The position numbers were made by a program, and so were the translations under genes. The notes beneath the pieces are model-generated. The model saw only the letters and a program-made list of their open reading frames with translations. It had not been told where the DNA came from and searched no databases. DNA of 8,494 nt from Deltaproteobacteria bacterium. GTDB taxonomy: Bacteria > Desulfobacterota > Desulfobacteria > Desulfobacterales > JAFDCJ01. Each line of letters starts with the position of its first letter. Position 1 is the first letter of the stretch. This document shows, in pieces, positions 5,358 to 8,494 of this stretch. The stretch is taken from assembly GCA_024277475.1 (NCBI GenBank), contig JAJRVC010000049.1:1-8494 (forward strand), in the 5' to 3' direction.

Positions 5358-6938
5358 TTAATCCGGATAAACAACCTCACCATTCACCAGCGTCATCTCT
5401 GTTTCGACAGCCGGCCAACGATCCGGGGGGAGACTGAAAAGGTCCTGGCTATAGACGGTAAGATCAGCCCATTTGCCGGGTGATACTGAGCCCAGCTCAT
5501 TTTCACGCCGGCTGCACCAGGCCGCCACCGCGGTGAAGCCCGCAATGCTGTCTTCAAGGGACAACCGTTGCTCGGGGAACCATCCGCCGCGGGGCTCCCC
5601 CGTCACGGTTTGGCGCGTGACGGCTGCCTGGATCCCGTAGATTGGGTTAATCGCTTCCACCGGTGCATCAGAGCCGAATTGAACCCGCAGACCGGCCTGA
5701 AGCAGAGATTTCCAGGCATAGGCTTGGCGACATCTTTCCGGCCCCCAGCGTTTGTCCGCCGCTGCCCAATCCGTCGGGACAAAAACCGGTTGGACCGAAG
5801 CCACAACTCCCAAGTCGTGAAAAAGCGCGAGATCCCGGGCCCGGTAGATCTGCACATGCTCCAGTCTATCTCTGTGGTCTGCCGGATATTGTTTGCGCGC
5901 AGCGCCAATACTTTCCAGCGCATGGGTCACGGCAAGATCGCCGATAGCATGAATCGCCACGTCACAGCCGCGGCTGTACGCCAGCTTAATTTTTTCTTCC
6001 AGCATTTCCCTTTCGAGACAGGCAATGCCGCATTCGCCGGGATCATCACTGTAGGGCGCATGCATCAAGGCCGTACCGGAACCCAGGGAACCATCGGCAA
6101 AAAGCTTCACATGCTTGAACCACAGCCGTTCACTGCCGAAGCCGGCGGTAATTCCCCGGCCGGCGGCTTCTGCCAGGTCATCGGGAGGCAGCAGGTGGTA
6201 AACCCGCACTTTCAGTTTCCCTTCGGCTTCCAGGGCCGCAAACGCTTCCCACTCATCGAGGGTTTCGCAGGTATGCACACCGGTTATCCCGCATCGCAGG
6301 GCATCCTCCTGGGCGGCCAGAACCATCTGCTTACGTTGTGCTAAAGTGGGTGCAGGAATATGTGCTTCGATGATGTCGCGGGCCTCGCGCAGCAACCCGG
6401 TGGGCTCGCCGCTGGAGGGATCTTTATCGATCTGCCCGCCGGCGGGATTGGGGGTCATCCGCGTAACGCCGGCCCGGTCGAGGGCCGCCGTATTGACCCA
6501 GATGCTGTGTCCGCAGACACGCACCATCATGGCCGGATTATCGGGTATGATGTCATCGAGATCTTTGCGCGTCGGTTCCCGTCCCTCCTTCCACTGATGG
6601 TGATTCCAGCCGCGACCGATAATCCATTCTCCCGACGGCTGTGAACCAACCGCTTTTTGAATCCGTTCACGGACTTCGGCCAGGGAGGAAGCATTGCGCA
6701 GATTTATCATTTGAAAAGAGCGTCCCAGATTCAAAAAATGACAGTGAGCGTCTACCAGACCGGGCGTGACCAGCCTGCCGGGCAAATCCAGCTTCTCGGT
6801 GTTCGGACCGCAGGCTTTTTTGACCTCAGTGTTACTGCCGACATGGCTGATCCGGTTATCGGTTACTTTAAGCGCCTCCGCCCAGGGTTGGGCCGGATTT
6901 CCGGTGAAGATCCGCGTTGAAAATAAAGCAATATCCAT
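5358..6938 (-). CDS. YtcJ-type metal-dependent amidohydrolase
   Basis: This 526-residue enzyme of the amidohydrolase superfamily (amidohydrolase_3 family) is expected to be cytoplasmic and to hydrolyse C-N bonds using bound metal. The motifs appear in order: V-D-A-H-C-H-F with metal ligands H65 and H67, a K-L-F-A-D-G-S-L-G-S-G block with K278, C-D-V-A-I-H-A-I-G-D with H330, D-R-L-E-H-V-Q with H361, and F-G-S-D-A-P with catalytic D424. A C-terminal return to the N-terminal beta-sandwich is seen at S-P-G-K-W-A-D-L-T-V. Length and residue set are complete. Substrates in this family range from N-substituted formamides to acyl-amino acids, so none can be assigned. AAAGGA (plus 6946-6951) lies 7 bases before the ATG. 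It is followed 3 bases later by birA, and a peptide-type ABC transporter lies upstream. Confidence 0.93.
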   Translation of the reverse strand: MDIALFSTRIFTGNPAQPWAEALKVTDNRISHVGSNTEVKKACGPNTEKLDLPGRLVTPGLVDAHCHFLNLGRSFQMINLRNASSLAEVRERIQKAVGSQPSGEWIIGRGWNHHQWKEGREPTRKDLDDIIPDNPAMMVRVCGHSIWVNTAALDRAGVTRMTPNPAGGQIDKDPSSGEPTGLLREARDIIEAHIPAPTLAQRKQMVLAAQEDALRCGITGVHTCETLDEWEAFAALEAEGKLKVRVYHLLPPDDLAEAAGRGITAGFGSERLWFKHVKLFADGSLGSGTALMHAPYSDDPGECGIACLEREMLEEKIKLAYSRGCDVAIHAIGDLAVTHALESIGAARKQYPADHRDRLEHVQIYRARDLALFHDLGVVASVQPVFVPTDWAAADKRWGPERCRQAYAWKSLLQAGLRVQFGSDAPVEAINPIYGIQAAVTRQTVTGEPRGGWFPEQRLSLEDSIAGFTAVAAWCSRRENELGSVSPGKWADLTVYSQDLFSLPPDRWPAVETEMTLVNGEVVYPD

Positions 6939-6961
6939 ACAATATTCCTTTCTGTGTTGAA

Positions 6962-6991
6962 AAAATACGGTATCAGAGGCCTAAAAGACAA
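6962..6991 (-). promoter_or_regulatory. Weak candidate promoter for the amidohydrolase-birA pair
   Basis: On the minus strand TTGTCT (plus 6986-6991) lies 18 bases from TATTTT (plus 6962-6967), about 24 bases before the amidohydrolase start. Each box matches four of six consensus bases. An independent promoter is plausible because the upstream gap from the permease gene is about 290 bases, but the match is modest. Confidence 0.25.
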
Positions 6992-7013
6992 TAAGGTCGT
7001 GCAATATTTTAAA

Positions 7014-7034
7014 ATTCCACTATTCCATCATTCC
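7014..7034 (-). repeat. Short octamer repeat (ACTATTCC/ATCATTCC)
   Basis: ATTCC is followed by ACTATTCC and ATCATTCC, two degenerate 8-base units plus a partial one. On the minus strand the units read GGAATGAT and GGAATAGT and contain TGA and TAG, which fall in different frames. It lies in the gap between the permease and amidohydrolase genes, 104 bases beyond heptamer array 3 in the direction of transcription. It is short enough that chance is possible. Confidence 0.4.
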
Positions 7035-7081
7035 ATGCGGCCTACCAAGAAAATGACAGAGAAAGCACCTTGATTCCAATA

Positions 7082-7108
7082 AAAGGAATTCTTTCTATTT
7101 TATCCTTT
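7082..7108 (-). terminator. Weak hairpin downstream of the permease genes
   Basis: AAAGGA (7082-7087) and TCCTTT (7103-7108) form a 6-base inverted repeat around a 15-base AT-rich loop that includes GAATTC. On the minus strand TTTTATT follows, giving a partial U-tract. This would suit a terminator for the permease transcript, but the stem is short and AT-rich. Confidence 0.25.
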
Positions 7109-7140
7109 AAAAACAGCAGAGCGAAGCGACATCCACCATT

Positions 7141-7163
7141 CGTCATTCGTCAATCGTCATTCC
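7141..7163 (-). repeat. Heptamer array 3 (CGTCATT-type), 3' of the permease gene
   Basis: Three units, CGTCATT, CGTCAAT and CGTCATT, are followed by CC and preceded by a partial CCATT (7136-7140). On the minus strand TGA occurs at plus 7157-7159, 7150-7152 and 7143-7145, closing all three frames. It lies about 70 bases past the permease stop codon and has the same orientation and terminal CC as arrays 1 and 2. The adjacent AGAGCGAAGCGACATC (7119-7134) may be part of a larger dispersed element. Confidence 0.9.
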
Positions 7164-7232
7164 ATATAGTTTCACGCGACGTGTCAGGGAAAGTAAGTGC
7201 TGAACACTGAGACCTATTACCTGCAAACTAAG

Positions 7233-8078
7233 TTAGCCTCTCATTTGACTGACTGTGTGAGGATCGAGAATATCCCGCAATCCGTCTCCCAGAAGATTGA
7301 GCCCCAGGACGGTGATAAAAATGGCGATTCCCGGGAAAATGCTGATCCAGGGTGCCGTGAAGAGCTGTTCTCTGGCGGCTGAAAGCATGGCCCCCCAGGA
7401 AGGGGTCGGCGGCTGCACGCCCAAACCGAGGAAAGAAAGAGAAGCTTCCAGCAGAATAGCCCAGGCGACGCCCAGAGTGGCAATAACCAGGATAGGTCCG
7501 ATTATGTTGGGCAATATTTGGGTAAACATAATTCGGATTCGGCTGTAGCCTAGAGCTTGGGCGGCCGTGACATAGTCCAGCGTCCGCGCGGAAAGGGCCT
7601 GGGAACGCGTGATGCGACAGGTATAAGACCAGTTGGTAAAGCCCAGGGCTACAAAGACATTCAGCAGCCCGGGACCCAGCAGGGCCATTACAGCCAGGGC
7701 AAAAATAAGGGAAGGAATAGACAGCATCACATTGGTCAGGCCCATGACAAAATCATCCCACCACTTGCCCAAAAAGCCGGCGGACAGGCCCAGGACGACA
7801 CCGATAATCGTGTTGAAGGCCTGGCAGATCAAACCCACTGCCAGGGAAATTCGTGACCCGTAAATAACCCGGGATAAGACATCCCGCCCCTGGTTGTCGG
7901 TGCCGAACCAATACGAAGAACTGGGTGCTTCTTCTGAAACCATCAGGTCGGCGTCGTCGACGGGATGGTAGGGAGCCAGATATGATGCGAAGATAGCGAC
8001 GATAATCACAAAAAGAGTGATGATGCCGCCCATAATGAGATTGGTTTGACGTAATACTTTTTTTGTGGTCGTGTTCAT
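7233..8078 (-). CDS. Peptide/nickel-type ABC transporter permease, DppC-like
   Basis: This 281-residue inner-membrane subunit is one half of the channel of a dipeptide/oligopeptide/nickel ABC importer. It has an N-terminal membrane segment (about 14-34), the conserved Y-W-F-G-T-D-N-Q-G-R-D-V-L-S-R block (56-70) typical of DppC/OppC, several further hydrophobic segments, the EAA cytoplasmic loop as T-A-A-Q-A-L-G with L-P-N downstream (171-191), and the family-typical E-A-S-L-S-F-L-G-L-G (211-220). The length is normal. Its ATG overlaps the preceding dppB-like gene in ATGA, so translation is coupled. The usual dppD and dppF ATPase genes do not follow; a 290-base gap and the amidohydrolase come next. 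The substrate cannot be deduced. The gene symbol is left open because the family is large. Confidence 0.93.
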   Translation of the reverse strand: MNTTTKKVLRQTNLIMGGIITLFVIIVAIFASYLAPYHPVDDADLMVSEEAPSSSYWFGTDNQGRDVLSRVIYGSRISLAVGLICQAFNTIIGVVLGLSAGFLGKWWDDFVMGLTNVMLSIPSLIFALAVMALLGPGLLNVFVALGFTNWSYTCRITRSQALSARTLDYVTAAQALGYSRIRIMFTQILPNIIGPILVIATLGVAWAILLEASLSFLGLGVQPPTPSWGAMLSAAREQLFTAPWISIFPGIAIFITVLGLNLLGDGLRDILDPHTVSQMRG

Positions 8079-8494
8079 TTATAAGATGCCCGTATCCTGG
8101 GATCGATAAACCCGTAAAGCAAATCCACGATCAGGTTAACCAGCAGAAAGACCGTAATGATGGCCAGAATGCACCCCTGGGTGACGGGGATGTCCCGCTG
8201 AAAAATGGAATCGACGACCAGGGATCCCAGGCCCGGCCAGGAAAACAGTTTTTCCACAATCACCGTCTGGGCTATCAGGGCGCCGAATTGCATGCCGGCC
8301 GTGGTCAGCACCAGGATCAGGGCATTGCGCCAGACATGCCTGCGATTCACCAGCAACTCGGAAAGCCCTTTGGCTCGAGCGGTGCGGATATAATCGTTGG
8401 TTAAAATTTCCACCACCGCTGCACGGGTGGTTCTGGCCAAAAGCGCCATGTACGCGACTCCCAGGGTGAAGCCCGGCAAAATGATATTTTTGAT
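8075..8494 (-). CDS. Peptide/nickel-type ABC transporter permease, DppB-like (C-terminal part)
   Basis: The window edge cuts this gene, and the last 139 residues are visible. They begin I-K-N-I-I-L-P-G-F-T-L-G-V, matching the middle of DppB/OppB-type permeases. They include the EAA loop (D-Y-I-R-T-A-R-A-K-G, then R-N-A-L), the F-S-W-P-G-L-G-S-L-V-V-D-S-I block, R-D-I-P-V-T-Q-G, and the typical C-terminus V-D-L-L-Y-G-F-I-D-P-R-I-R. The frame is open to the edge, so the real start lies beyond 8494; a TTG at 8479 should not be taken as the start. The stop overlaps the dppC-like start by 4 bases. Confidence 0.93.
   Translation of the reverse strand: MKNIILPGFTLGVAYMALLARTTRAAVVEILTNDYIRTARAKGLSELLVNRRHVWRNALILVLTTAGMQFGALIAQTVIVEKLFSWPGLGSLVVDSIFQRDIPVTQGCILAIITVFLLVNLIVDLLYGFIDPRIRASYK

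Noticed and set aside
5568..6344. 258-residue plus-strand open frame opposite the amidohydrolase
   Set aside because: It is antisense to a complete, motif-bearing amidohydrolase, has no recognisable domain and reads as the mirror of a GC-rich coding frame.

Overview
The window looks like a chromosomal segment of an anaerobic, fatty- or aromatic-acid-degrading bacterium, most likely a sulfate reducer of the Desulfobacterota (Desulfobacteraceae/Desulfosarcina type). This is an inference from three things: the style of the ~600-residue acyl-CoA dehydrogenase beside a TetR regulator, the moderate GC with AT-rich gaps, and short tandem heptamers scattered between genes. No rRNA, tRNA, CRISPR array, transposase or phage gene is visible.

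Layout, left to right. Positions 1-153 hold no gene but carry two heptamer arrays. A minus-strand acyl-CoA dehydrogenase (154-1971) follows, then a minus-strand TetR/FadR-like regulator (2235 to about 2843). An AT-rich 400-base gap (2844-3244) carries the regulator's promoter and operator, a second related operator-like site, and what looks like the orphan tail of a lost gene. The only plus-strand gene, a lipoprotein of unknown function (3245-3979), converges on an 85-residue minus-strand protein of unknown function (4022-4279) that has its own strong sigma-70-type promoter. Then come two tightly packed minus-strand genes, a YtcJ-type amidohydrolase (5358-6938) followed 3 bases later by a BirA biotin-protein ligase with an HTH domain (4413-5354). 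The right end holds two overlapping permease genes of a peptide/nickel-type ABC transporter, dppC-like (7233-8078) and the 3' part of dppB-like (8075-8494, cut by the window edge).

How the parts may work together. The TetR protein probably represses its own promoter, because a TGAAT-N4-ATTCA palindrome sits right on the -10/start region. A nearly identical 14-base element upstream of the dehydrogenase suggests the same regulator controls that gene, as expected for an acyl-CoA-responsive switch on beta-oxidation-type metabolism. The ABC permeases and the amidohydrolase could form a peptide/amide uptake-and-hydrolysis unit, but they are separated by about 290 bases and no ATPase or binding-protein gene is in view.

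The most unusual feature is a set of short tandem repeats lying at or just past the 3' ends of minus-strand genes. Three heptamer arrays (unit CGTCATT on the plus strand) each carry three TGA trinucleotides spaced 7 bases apart on the minus strand, so every array closes all three reading frames in the direction of transcription. One of them supplies the last residues and the stop codon of the TetR gene. A different heptamer (TATACCC) near the left end does the same with TAG. No complete new multi-gene system is evident.
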